From positions 110,862,302-110,926,301 of the forward strand of contig CM056380.1 in assembly GCA_029718625.1 (NCBI GenBank): a stretch of DNA of 64,000 bases, in the 5' to 3' direction. A program made the translations under genes and the position numbers. The notes beneath the pieces were generated by a model, which saw only the letters and a program-made list of their open reading frames with translations, was not told where the DNA came from and searched no databases. Shown here in pieces: positions 9,322-24,202 of the stretch; within the stretch, counting starts at the first letter, position 1; every line of letters begins with the position of its first letter. Origin of the DNA: Synaphobranchus kaupii. Taxonomy: Eukaryota > Chordata > Actinopteri > Anguilliformes > Synaphobranchidae.

Positions 9322-11849
9322 GGGCCCTATCTTACACCCGGCGCTAAGCGGCGCTAACCCAAACGCAAGCCTTTGCTATCTTACACCCGGCGCCTGGTTC
9401 ATTATAACGCCTTACGTTCACGTCCTTTAACTAGCATGTATTCTTGCGCCCATTACAAGTGAACTTGGTCTTAAGATGAGGAGTGGCCAGGATTTTCTTT
9501 GGCGTATTGCTATCTTGAGCCAGCAGAAAGTGCTTGCGCTAGAACCACCACAAACCTGGTCTAAAGTCATGTCGCAGTTGTTTACATGTTATTTTAACGG
9601 CGCATATAAGTGCGTCTACATAGGCATGTGCACAACGCTCGTACCCTCCTGTCTGTTACACACAGGGGTGCGCACAAGCATGACTAAAATATCTAGATCA
9701 CAATGTGAAATATTATTATTGTGTAGGCTATATCAAAAATGCATAATAATAAAAGGTTCCATAGGTCCACATACCTTTACCTCAGCGAAGGGAAACACAT
9801 TACATTGCTCTCAGCCCACTCCATCAACATCCAGGCGATGTGCGATGGTACGGGACAATGGCTATCCATTAAAAAGGAGCTGATAACACCTATAGCAAGC
9901 CTAATGCGCAAATTGTCATTTACACCTAATGCGTGAATTGTCATTCAATGGAAAACTCGCACACTGCAATAGACGGACATTTGAGTTCTGAAAATGTGCT
10001 CCAGATGTCATTACAATACAGCTCTGTTTATCTAGGAATAGCAAAAGTGGACTTGGACACGCCCTAAATGGACTTAGCGCCAGTCGCTTAGACCAAGCTC
10101 CAAGATCGCCAAGATAGGGCCCCATGCCATATCCCATTCCCTTTAAAAGCCTGCTTTTCCACCATGGCAGATTGCTTATGATGGCGAAACAGACATGCTC
10201 GTGCGTGTTTAGTGCGATCAAGGAATAGGCTATATGGATCAATAGTAGCCTATGATCAATATTATATTATTAACCATTCACCATTCACGATAATTCCTGA
10301 CAGTGCTGTTTAAAAAATATATGTGGTTAAATTTCACCTGCAACAGCTGAGAATAAGCGACCAATGGCTTCCGTCTCACCTTAGAAAACGCCAAATTAGC
10401 CTGCTTGTTTAACAAATTTCGTTTGATTATGCAATGAACTCATGTTCAAGCTTCATCCGAAGTTCATTAGGCTACCTGCATTCTAATTTTGATTAATAAC
10501 ATAAATAACGTTATTTTGCCTTAATGATGACACTAAATACAATAAATATGTCAGGTTGGCAACCCATAGGTTCAGCATATTTTCCCTTGTTTTATAATGT
10601 CCTGCTTATGGAAATGTGACCAACCTATTTTACTGGTAGCGTAATGCTTTAAAACGATCCACTTTCCCAGGAAGACTGTGAAAAGTGCGATTTACAGCAG
10701 GGGAAACAGACCTGCTCCTGTAAAGCGCACATGCAGATAATGGAATTAAAATTAATTGTAAATTAATTGTGTAACGTGCTGCAAATTTCGTTTCTAATTA
10801 GACGCTTAGTTCTCTTTAAAATCTTTTGTTCAGTTATGGAATAACAGGTGAAATTAGCGGGGTTTTAATAAGCTGAGGGTATGGAAACATTGTCACTGTA
10901 ATTAAAAAAAATAGGAAGGACAGTGAATAGTTAAGGTTACAATTCAGTTAACATGATGACATTTATCTCCCTTTTTTAACCATAGGCTATCAAAAAAACC
11001 TTATGCACAGCAAGTCCGCTATAGCCTAGGCTATTTGAAAAACAATAAAGGCAATATTCACTGGACAAGGTTTTGAACTTTTTTCAGTCACAAACCATTC
11101 TATTTACTTACAGGCTGTATTCCTAGATAAACAGAGCTGTATTGTAATGACATCTGAAGCGCATTTTCAGAACTCAAATGTCCATCTATTGCAGTGCGCG
11201 AGTTTTCCATTGAATGACAATTCACGCATTAGGTGCAAATGACAATTTGCGCATTAGGCTTGATATAGGTATCAGCTCCTTTTTAATGGATAGCCATTGC
11301 CCCATACCATCGCACATCGCCTGGATGTTGATGGAGTGGGCTGAGAGCAATGTAATGTAGCGTCGTTTCCCTTCGCTGAGGGAAAGGTATGTGGACCTAT
11401 AGAACCTTTTATTATTATCCATTTTTGAGATAGCCTACACAATAATAATATTTCACATTGTGATCTAGATATTTTAGTCATGCTTGTGCACGCCCCTGTA
11501 TGTAACAGACAGGAGGGTACGCACGTTGTTCACACGCCTATGTAGACGCACTTATATGCGCCGTTAAAATAACATGTAAACAACTGCGACATTACTTTAG
11601 ACCAGGTTTGTGGTGGTTCTAACGCAAACGCTTTCTGCTGGCTCAAGATAGCAATACGCCAAAAATAATCCTGGCCACTCCTCATCTTAAGACCAACACA
11701 CCCAGTTCACTTGTAATGGGCGCAAGAATACATACTAGTTAAACGGCGTGAACGTAAGGCGTTATAATGAACCAGGCGCCGGGTGTAAGATAGCAAAGAC
11801 ACTTGCGTTTGGGTTAGCGCCGCTTTGCGCTGGGTGTAAGATAGGGCCC
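9322..11849. mobile_element. 2.5-kb DNA transposon with arms of about 720 bp and GGGCCCTATCTT termini
   Basis: The left arm (about 9322-10037) and right arm (about 11117-11849) are reverse complements along their length. Landmarks are the GGGCCCTATCTTACACC termini, CCAGGCGCCGGGTGTAAGAT, the GGCGCATATAAGTGCGTCTA block, and an inner end at TATTCCTAGATAAACAGAGC. CTG flanks both sides (9319-9321 and 11850-11852), a possible three-base target duplication. A second inner terminus AAGATAGGGCCCC lies at 10111-10123. The central 10124-11116 segment matches 110-1000 of the window. No transposase is visible, so it is non-autonomous; PIF/Harbinger is possible but unproven. Confidence 0.75.
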
Positions 11850-11852
11850 CTG

Positions 11853-14708
<2,856 letters not shown>

Positions 14709-16190
14709 TGTGACTCTGGACCGCATTTCAAAAATACTACATATACCGGCATGCAACAGTCATGTGATCCCGGGCAGTCATGTGATCCTTGACCAATCAG
14801 GACTGAGTTCCCGGTTCTATAAATCTTTGAGCAAACAGTTCACCTTCCTTCTTACCATTTTCACTTGTCAGAGCAATCGTCTCCTGTCCATCTTCCCGGA
14901 TGGAAGGGACACGCGGAGAGAACCCTCTCTCCCTCGGGTTATGCGGCCACAACGACCGCTTTTTCACCCAGCTCTCAGTTAGCGTGTTCGCAAAAGCCAC
15001 TAAAACGGCTAGCTCCACTGAGCTACCGTCACACGGCGTAGCCTTAAAGCGACAGCCAGAGAAACGTGTGTAGCCTACGTTACCACAAACCGCAAACTGC
15101 AAAGGAACCCAAGGAAACCACTTGTTGAACTGACAGAAGGACTCCAACGGCAAGTTTCTAGCAACGACTCACCAAAGGACCTGGAAGCAAGCAAGCTGCT
15201 CTACCCGCAAGGACAGAGAGAAAGGGGCAATCCAATCCAGACAGAACTTTCCGGACATCCTCAAAGCCATGGACTCGCCTGTAGCAACTTCAGTACAGTA
15301 AGACTGACATGAACATCTAGGCAATAGTTAGGAAAACTTTTGTGTAATGTTTATTGTCAATGTAATTACATAGTTGATTGTATCCATTGTGTGTATTTAG
15401 AGTAACGTTAACTTAGCCTGCAAACCATGTGTTGAGTTATAGCGACAGCCTCACATTAGCCTCACATAAGCTAAAGTTACAGAGCCTACTCTAACTTACT
15501 CTAAAACTAATTTACAATCCACCTCCCTTTTACAATTTACAATCCACCTCCCCGAGATCGGTGCATGCAATCTTTGTACTAACACCTAACCCATTAGAAA
15601 CGGATAGGGGCCTGGGATTTAGCTAGACGTAGCTAAATTTCTATAGCCTCAATACATGCCATGTTTCAGGCCATGTTAGCTTCATGCTAAAGCTAGATTC
15701 GTATTTCCCCCCCTCGAGATTGTCTTGTGATCTATGAACACCACGTGTTCTGAGCATATACAGAAATAGAACTGTGAATTCTATATGCCTCATTCTTTGT
15801 CTACACTTCATTTCGCTTTCCATATCATTCACTGTTTTTAGGATGTTAGCTCTAGACGTGTTTGTTATTTAATAAATTGTATTTTGTCAAATCTGGTCGT
15901 CGGTCTGATTATTGTTTGGATAAACATTTGAGCCTATCCTCCAAAAGAATTTACGCCTTCAGATTAAGTTATTGATTATTATTTTAATAGTTAACATTGA
16001 AATTCATAATCATGATTTAATAATTAATTTTATGAGACTGATTAATTATACTTTTGCACCTAGTGTGAAGCAATATATAAATGTATATATATTCTGCACA
16101 TTCATTGGTGCTTCCATGTGATGACTTAAGACGTTTTAACTGTCTGTCTATAATGCCAAATTATTAATGTACCTAACGACACTACAGATG
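14709..16190 (+). mobile_element. Possible LTR or retroelement-derived promoter region
   Basis: A CCAAT box (GACCAATCAGG, about 14790) precedes TATAAAT (about 14818) at promoter-like spacing. Then follows a GC-richer transcribed-looking stretch and AATAAATTGTATTTTGTC near 15870. The order CCAAT-TATA-AATAAA over about 1.1 kb looks like U3-R-U5 of an LTR, and the segment could start TGTGACTC at 14709. I found no matching target duplication and the right edge is a guess, so this stays tentative. Confidence 0.35.
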
Positions 16191-18824
16191 AATAAGTTAG
16201 TTTGAACTCCAGGGTGCTCTAGACCCAGATTTTACAAAGAAGTAAAAAATGAAGGAAAAAATTCCAAACTTTCAAACGTTTAAATTTTGGAATGTCCCAT
16301 TTCGGAAGGCCATTTTCATTGAAGATGAAGTTATGCAGAATATGTATGTGACAATTTGTCTTTTCAATAGGAATAATAGGAATAATTTATAAAGAAAAAA
16401 TAATTTATAGCTGGAAATATGAAAAGCAGCTGAGCGTTTATGCCATTTTAGAAAGCACTGTCATTATTTTCAACTTGAAACCAAATTTGAAATGATAGGG
16501 CCATGACGAATTCTATAGCGTTTCAGAGGAATAGCTTAATTGAAAATAATAAAAGATGTTAAGCAAAATGGGGATTATAGGGGGATCGTTATCCATATGA
16601 AGCAGTATATCATCAGGGTGAAGAGATATATGATGCTTTATATTACAGATAGTAATGTGAGTGTATACTGATGGATAGCTTTGGCAAGTACATCCAGAGA
16701 AAGTGAAACAATATGTGCTTTTCAATAAAAATTAAATAGTGTTTTATGAGCATATAATGTGCTGAACAAACGTGGTGGTTTGTTTTTCTGGTAGCTTGTC
16801 GCACTTGTCTGGTGTTATAAAACGGGCCACTGAACACAGCAACATATTTTTTGGGGGGCTTACAGCGATCGGACATTTCCTGACGTGTTTGTGGAGAAGT
16901 AAACACCCCTCAGGCTGGACAATGGTGAGAGTAATTTTGTGGAGAGTTTTGGCATTTGGTCCCAGGGGTGTAGCAAGATAGTGCTTCATTAATTAAAAGC
17001 AGTGGCTTTTAATGTGATCGCAGCCTTATCAGCCGTCACTGCAGAGGGTTGAGCTGTGGAAATTTCAGCAGGGCTGTCAAGCTTAATGACCTGTACAAAG
17101 GGTGCCCTGTTGGCAAGTGCTATATCTCCGCTCTCCTGTGCTTATTTACCGTGGCGTTCACTGAGATGATGGTGGTGGGAGTATCCTGACAGGGTTATTA
17201 AAACCTCCGTCTTCCCAGAGAATATGATGACATTTATTAATTGATTTAATTTTTCAACATTTGTTTCCCCCTTTTTTATAAAATCTTTTTCCTTCAAATT
17301 ACTGATTACTCCTCTTCAGTTGCTTCCACGCCACCTGAACCTCGTTCAAGAAGCAATGCGGCTGAGAGCCTTGAATGCTGCTGTGAGCCAGTGATGATTG
17401 ACACCTTACAGTCAAATCATTGCTATGGGAGAGAGGTTTTTGACTGATGACAACAGCCTGTGGCTGCCTACCACTTTATGAGGAGGAACTAATGCGGCGG
17501 TGAGGTGATGTAACCCCGAAAGGCTTAAACCCACTGCACCCCTCGCATGGTCGGGAGGGGGCATGATACACACCAGCCCCTCCAAGAATGGAAAACCCTA
17601 TAGACTGGCTTTGTGAGGGTGTGGGTTTAATCAGCTCCTACGTATTATCCCATTGAGAATATTCAGCACCCGATTACTCTGAGTGGCTATAATCACCTTG
17701 AGGGGATGCAATACCACAGTGACATTACCTTTACACAAGGCTTTAAAATGTATAAAGCAAATCATTGTTTTCATTGTGTTACGTATGTTTTCTCAATATG
17801 GTTTTCCATAAGCAATTATCTTTCATGCGAGTAATTACTTTTCGCTGCTCATGTTTAGATATTGCCATTTGAGTGTTTAAAGAGAGCTTTGTTCAAGAAT
17901 AATACATCACCTGCTTAGTCTGCATATTTGTCAACGTATTTGAATACAGTACTGGTTTGTTCAAGAGATTACATCAAAATTTGTGGTGGAAGAAAAGCAC
18001 CTAGCAGGGTGAAAGACTGCTTCCAGCTTTGGAAACTTTCACAATAACCTTGTGCTCATTTGAAGATAAGATAAGCAATCAAAGTTTTCGTTAATGCCCC
18101 AGAATCTCATTATTCCCCCTTCCTGTTTATTCGTGGAGGAATGCTTTATTGTGTATAAATATGTATGAAGCGGTTATAATTACGGTCTCTTTTTATGGTT
18201 CTCACATTTGTGCTCTCATCCCTTAACTCCGGCGTGACTGTGGAGACCGCAGGGGATAGCGCCAGCCAGTCAGAGCGACAGCTTTGGAATTGGGGAGGGG
18301 GGAGCGGGGGGCAGCATGAGGGGAGGGGGGGGCTCTCTGTAACAGATGTGGGGGGTCACCTCATCAGCAAGGACGCCCCCCCATCTCTTTTATTCCTATC
18401 TCCCTGACTGCACTGTTTCGGGTTTACGACCGCTACGTGAGAAACTATTTGAGTCTGAGGCAGAAATTATGTTCTGGGGCGAGAACAGTCCAGGCAGATT
18501 AGCCCTACTCCTGGGAAGGTGCATCTTTTTTGTAAACAGTGTAAACATTTCTTTTGACACCAACCAATTGTTTAATTAATCCCATCAGTTCTGTTCTGTT
18601 GGATATTTTGTTTTTGTCGTTGTATTAACCGCAGGCGGACTGTGTTCTCCGCTCTGCACAGCAGAGACATTTCACTTGCAGCATGCGCAGGGAGAGGCTG
18701 AGGTTTCAAATGTACAGTATATGGATAATTGGAAAAATAAAGCCGTGGCAACTGTCTAGAATAAAAAAAGTATAGAGTACACATATGCACCAGCCCCTCC
18801 AAGAGTGGAGCCAGACATCCCTGG
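16191..18824 (+). other. plpp4: plpp4 intron 5 sequence with no recognised repeat
   Basis: This stretch shows none of the repeat families seen elsewhere and no recognisable exon. Because it is comparatively repeat-poor, parts (for example 16990-18180) are reasonable places to look for conserved non-coding elements. I cannot show conservation from one sequence. Confidence 0.35.
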
Positions 18825-18832
18825 GTTATAGT

Positions 18833-19672
18833 CAGTGGCGTAACATCGGCTGTAAAATAGGCCTTCGGTAACCTTACCTTTATACGGATATTACTCTCAA
18901 CCTGTTTCTACTTATAGTTCTTAATTATCAATCAAGCAATTCAATAACTGAATAACAAACATCAATGAATATATCAAGTTTTTCTGTGCTAGTATTTTTC
19001 TTTGCGTCATAAAATGGGTAGCACTTAAATATATGTAGCGACGGCCTGCGCGTTGGAAAAAGTGGGGATTACTTGTTTCCGTTTATTTAGATTCAGTAGC
19101 CTAACAATCAATCCATTCATTCTCTGAATAATCAAGACCAATTTGTAGCCTATAATGATTTAGAAATGATAACGACAAAGAGACAACTTAGGATTGTTTA
19201 ACAAGGATCAGGCAATAATCTGAATGCGTTAAAGAATGTAATTAATTTGAAGACGACACTAAAATTAGTCAAAGCGATTTAAACATTAGAAAGCATAAAT
19301 TTAAAGAGGACAGCCTCTTAAGTGTCTCGAATCGTTGAGAGCAGCGCATAATACAGGCTAGAAATACTCATTTACGAAAATCTACGTTGAACATTTAAAC
19401 ATGGAGCATTTAAAAGTCAGAATCTTCGCATGATAACACAACATCATAAATGTCGATATACAAAAATGCAACACAAGTTTATGTTGCACAGAACAATAAT
19501 GCTATCTCAAAATAACTTGGTAGCCTAATAATTTACTTCTTGTTCTTGGTTATTGAGTGAATCAATTATTTGATTGACAATCAGGAAAAGTAAACGGAAA
19601 CAGATTGAGAGTGATCATCCGTTAAAGGTTAGTTTACAGAAGGCCTAGTTCTACTCCCACGGTACGCCACTG
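18833..19672. mobile_element. hAT-type MITE, 840 bp, with 8-bp target duplication
   Basis: The ends are CAGTGGCGTA and TACGCCACTG, perfect 10-bp terminal inverted repeats. GTTATAGT flanks both sides exactly (18825-18832 and 19673-19680). Eight-base duplications and CAGTGGCG termini fit the hAT superfamily. The interior is AT-rich without coding capacity. Part of it (GGCTGTAAAATAGGCCT and following) recurs inverted near 24600-24750. Confidence 0.9.
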
Positions 19673-19680
19673 GTTATAGT

Positions 19681-20060
19681 ATTAATCTGCAGGGCAATGC
19701 AAAGAATGAGCTCCCCGTCAAAAATGACAGAAGCGGGCATGCCTTGGTTTCATTATCCATTTTTAATGGCTTTTATCGATTGTTTTTTGTTGTTGCTCCT
19801 GTACCTATTTTGATTCAGTATCCCTTTGTACAGACAGACATAAGGCCACCGGGGTGTCGCTTGGTTTATGTCTCGGCCTCGGGGTGGGAACGTGTGAATA
19901 GAGGGGTTGGCAAGGCTCAGCGAATGTGACGTCTGAAAGGGCTACCTCTACCGCTCTGTCCGTGCGCACTGCCCTGAATTCTGATCCACACCCGACACAT
20001 GTGCTATAACCGGACCGCGTGTTATGCTGCGCCATGGGAACCAGAGTGTCGCCAAGCAGA
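19681..20060 (+). other. plpp4: Intron 5 spacer, nothing recognised
   Basis: No exon or repeat recognised. It leads into the minisatellite. Confidence 0.3.
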
Positions 20061-20500
20061 GAATGAACCAGCCCCCGTCCTGCCTGCCAGTGCAGTATGA
20101 ACATACAGCAGTGTTTACAATGAATGAACCAGCCCCCGTCCTCCCTGCCAGTGCAGTATGAACATACAGCAGTGTTTACAATGAATGAACGAGCCCCCGT
20201 CCTCCCTGCCAGTGCAGTATGAACATACAGCAGTGTTTACAATGAATGAACGAGCCCCCGTCCTCCCTGCCAGTGCAGTATGAACATACAGCAGTGTTTA
20301 CAATGAATGAACGAGCCCCCGTCCTCCCTGCCAGTGCAGTATGAACATACAGCAGTGTTTACAATGAATGAACGAGCCCCCGTCCTCCCTGCCAGTGCAG
20401 TATGAACATACAGCAGAACATACAGCAGTGTTTACAATGAATGAATGAGCCCCCGTCCTCCCTGCCAGTGCAGTATGAACATAAAGCAGTGTTTACAATG
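20061..20500. repeat. 61-bp minisatellite, about 7 units
   Basis: The unit contains AGCCCCCGTCCTCCCTGCCA followed by a CAGTGCAGTATGAACATACA segment and TTTACAATGAATGAA. The period is 61 bases. The central copies are almost identical; the first and last differ slightly and the sixth has an extra AACATACAGCAG. Confidence 0.95.
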
Positions 20501-20848
20501 CTAGACCCAGGTCTTGGTTCTAAAATCTTTGAGTTTTAGCCAATCTGTTTTATGTAAATTTTATGAAGCAGCTTCCTCCTGTTCTTACTGGATTCCTGGT
20601 TGATCATTTCCATGCGACTGTAAATATTTTATTTTCCAAGTGCTGTGTACGAAATGTATCCAAGATGAAGAGGCTGGATTTCTCGTTCCTATAGATAGTT
20701 GTTCGACTGCCCAATTGTCAGTGCAGGGGGAGTAAATGGTATCTGCCACAGCTAATTGTGTGAGGACAGTCAGCTATAACTGAGAAGAGAGGATTATTCA
20801 CTACTTCAATGACAGTTTCCTCAGCCAGTGAAAGGGACTATGGAAACT

Positions 20849-20849
<1 letters not shown>

Positions 20850-20916
<67 letters not shown>

Positions 20917-20922
20917 TCTCAT
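20850..20922. repeat. (CT)n microsatellite
   Basis: About 70 bases of CT with one TGTC interruption. Unlike the CT tracts at 23.5-31.9 kb, no retrotransposon end is attached to it. Confidence 0.95.
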
Positions 20923-22516
20923 CCATCTTTCTCTAATTTCAAAATTACAGTTTGACTGTGGTTGCCCTCAGTCTTGTCAGTATACGTGTCTGATTTTCTT
21001 TGTCTGTGACAAAGCGGCAGCCATATCTATCTAGCCATATCCATATCTATATCAAAATTATTTTCATGTTTTCTAGTGTATAAAGGGATGGTGGCCCACA
21101 TGCAAAAGGTCTGTAAAAATTCTATAAAAATCACATGTGCCATATACAAAACTTATAAAATAATTATGTGGCAGAGAACTAGCATATAAAAATTGTATAG
21201 TTCCCTAACTTACATGGTACGCCCTATAAAAAAAACATTGAGCGATTGTATAAGAATTGTATACTACTAATCAACATTTTATAAAACTTTGCAAGTATGA
21301 TCATATATGATTGATATGGGAGAGTTAGCCAGAACAGGAGGCGGTCAGGTGAACTGTTCCCCTGGTTTTGCTGAATCAATCGTGATTGCATATGGCTCCT
21401 ATAACTACCTGAGTGACTGTGTCATGTACTGAATTGAGCTGGGTTGAAGGAAGGGGGGAGCTCCATTCACTGTGATCTGTGATTTGGGCTTGTAAAATAA
21501 TTACAGTTCACCAGGTAGATTACAAAGGGAGCTTAATTGCCAAAGGTGGTTGTTTCATCGATGGTAGGGGTTGTTACATGCCATCCAGGGAGCTTTTCCT
21601 TCCACTGTCGCCTATGGCTTGATTTGTGGGGGGTTTAGACCGAGGTGTACTGTGATGCTTATTGTGGACAATTCTTTGTAAAATTTGTTGCGATTAGTTA
21701 ATGAATGACATAATTAGGCGTTTCTGGTCCAAAGTATCACCGTGGCCTCTGAGGATCAGGCTTTTCAGATCAATTATCAAAGGGACATATGTATTTGCAG
21801 CATTTATAAAAGGTTTTCCAACCAATTTGAATTCTACAAGGTTTCCAAGGATTTTACATGGTTACATCATTTCCCCCCTCCCTCCAATGTGCAAGCAACA
21901 GCACTAAATTATCCCAGTTCCGACACTGTGTAGAACCGTATACAGTGCAATGTGATTCATCTGATGTTTTTTTTTTTTGTTGTTGTAATTAATTCAGCTC
22001 ACTATAACCTTGATAAAGCGGTAATGTGTTAATGGGGATAAAAATGTGGCTAGCTCTACACCCGTACGTGCTTGTGTTTGATTTATTGCAATTTTGCCTG
22101 GTTTCGCATTTTAATTTGATGCTGTATGGCAGTTCACAGCTATATCCTTGGAAATGAGGGCCATAATGAAAGCTAGGAGAAACTAGCCTACTCGCCTGTT
22201 AATTTAGTTCCAACATTTTGGTTTGAGGCCATGTTTACATCCTCAAACCAATGGGGTAATGGTTGCTGCCGGAGACAGCATTGGCCTTGTTGAAACGTGT
22301 TATTAATGAGGTTTGGGCCAACTGCAGAATCAAAGGGCTTATTGCAGTTTATTATTTCTCTGTGGAGTTGCCAGGGCAACAGGTTGAAAGTAATAAAGCA
22401 AGTGGCATGCACTCTGGGATTTGGGGGTTATCATCCGCACATAGTGCCTATGTGTCAGGAGGAGGGGGGGCTTAGAGGTAGAAAGACCGAAAATACACAG
22501 GGGAAGAGAAAGGGCA
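20923..22516 (+). other. plpp4: plpp4 intron 5 sequence, nothing recognised
   Basis: AT-rich intron with no supported gene or named repeat. Confidence 0.35.
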
Positions 22517-22525
22517 TGTATCATT

Positions 22526-22526
<1 letters not shown>

Positions 22527-22563
<37 letters not shown>

Positions 22564-22680
22564 TTTTCAATTTAAAACCAGTTTTATTGTCACAGCTCAA
22601 AACATGTACAAATGATGCTTACAATAAATTAAATCACAAGAGTAATGGAAACAAGAGGATAGAGACAGAGAAAGATAGAG

Positions 22681-22731
<51 letters not shown>

Positions 22732-22870
22732 AGAAAAAATAATTTTAGGTGAAGCCCGACTCACAGCGCAATATGTTTCAGCTTGTGCAATATGTTCTTA
22801 GAATCATCGGGATCTGAGAACAGAACATCCTGCCCGGATCTTTCCAGCAAATCTCCCCTATTTTAAAAAT
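22527..22870. mobile_element. Non-LTR retrotransposon fragments with two (GA)n tracts
   Basis: (GA)n at 22527-22561 is followed by CAGTTTTATTGTCACAGCTC, which resembles the retrotransposon tail with its TTTATTG motif. A second (GA)n at 22683-22727 is followed by TTTTAGGTGAAGCCCGACTC and then TTTCAGCTTGTGCAATATG. That second part is the reverse complement of 23440-23520, so it is a fragment of the same family in the opposite orientation. Confidence 0.6.
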
Positions 22871-23210
22871 GTAATTATCACAGCAGTTATGAGGAATTGT
22901 GCTTCATTTTTCTCAATTGCTTATATTTCAACCTGTCTTCCAGGTCTTTCTCTCCATCTTTCTCTCGCCTTCATCTGTCAGCCTGGAATTACAACAACAG
23001 CAAACTCTCACTTTGTGAATTATATTTACTGTATACATTCATCACGGGGAGACAGAGATTTGTGGATCATGTGTGTCATATGCACAAAAAGCTAGGCTTT
23101 CTGACATGCTGGGGAAAATTACGGGTATACTGGAAATTAAAGATGTTCGCAGCTCAGCTATAACTCTGGAGGAAATAGAACATTTAGGAGATGTCTTACA
23201 TCTATCGCTC

Positions 23211-23504
23211 TTTCTCGCTCAATTTTAAAATTCAATTCAATATGCCTTATTGTCATGAAATACATATACTGTAGTATTATTTGCAAATAGTTATATGTAA
23301 TAAGACCAAGTACTGAAAACATTTTAAGGAACATTGTAATTATAATATTGCTAAGGGAAACAGTAATACATTTAGTCAAATGGATGCAGATTTGTTAAAA
23401 GTAATACAATTAGATACTGTATAACATTTTCCCTCAGGTTGTGACAAGCTGAAACATATTGTGCTGTGAGTCGGGCTATTGGCCCTTCACCTAAAAGGGT
23501 TTTT

Positions 23505-23506
<2 letters not shown>
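23211..23506 (-). mobile_element. Copy C of the CT-tract non-LTR retrotransposon, truncated 3' part
   Basis: The left edge CAATTCAATATGCCTTATTG is the family 3' tail read on the opposite strand. The right edge, at CACCTAAAAGGGTTTTTTCT, runs straight into a CT tract. The element is antisense to plpp4, about 300 bp long, and has no coding sequence. Confidence 0.65.

Positions 23507-23555
<49 letters not shown>
23507..23555. repeat. (CT)n tract between retrotransposon copies C and B
   Basis: CT dinucleotides lie between the 5' truncation of copy C and the 3' tail of copy B. Confidence 0.95.
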
Positions 23556-23559
<4 letters not shown>

Positions 23560-24202
23560 AAATCAAATTAAAAATGCTTTATTGACCTGATATATTTTTA
23601 AATATATATTGCCAAAGATATATAATAGTCAATTATAATAACAACAGCAACAATAATAGTAATAACAGCAGCAATATACATAAAAATTAAAATTGAACAG
23701 TCGTAAAATACAGTGCACTCCACTATTATTGGCACCCCTGGTAAAGATGAGTAAAAAGGGTTATAAAAGATTCACCGGTTGGTGAATTAGCTTAATCTCA
23801 CACTGACTTCTTCTCCTGACTTATTTTTCCATAGAGTTCAATAGGAAAATTTGTCAGGAGAAACAACCCTTAAAGTGATCCATCCATATCTACTGCATAT
23901 CTAGCAGCAGAGTGATGGTTTGAGGCTCGTTTGATACCTCAGACCCTTGATGACTTACAGCCATTTTGCCAACCATGTATTCCATACTGTTCCAGCATCA
24001 TTTACAGCTAAATCTAGTCCTACCCCCCAATTCCCATAAAGATCCATTCAAATGCAGAGACGTTATAGTATTGCTTGTAAGAGTACCAGCAAATAAGATA
24101 TCAAAAGTCTTTTGATGTTGTTGGGTCACAGACATCAGGAAGTCATGACATGCAAAGGATATGCGACCAAATATTAAAAATTACATTATTCTATATATAA
24201 AT

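Noticed and set aside
9476..9883. 135-codon ORF
   Set aside because: Lies in the arm of the 9.3-11.8 kb transposon; the other arm carries a related frame in inverse orientation, and no domain is recognisable.
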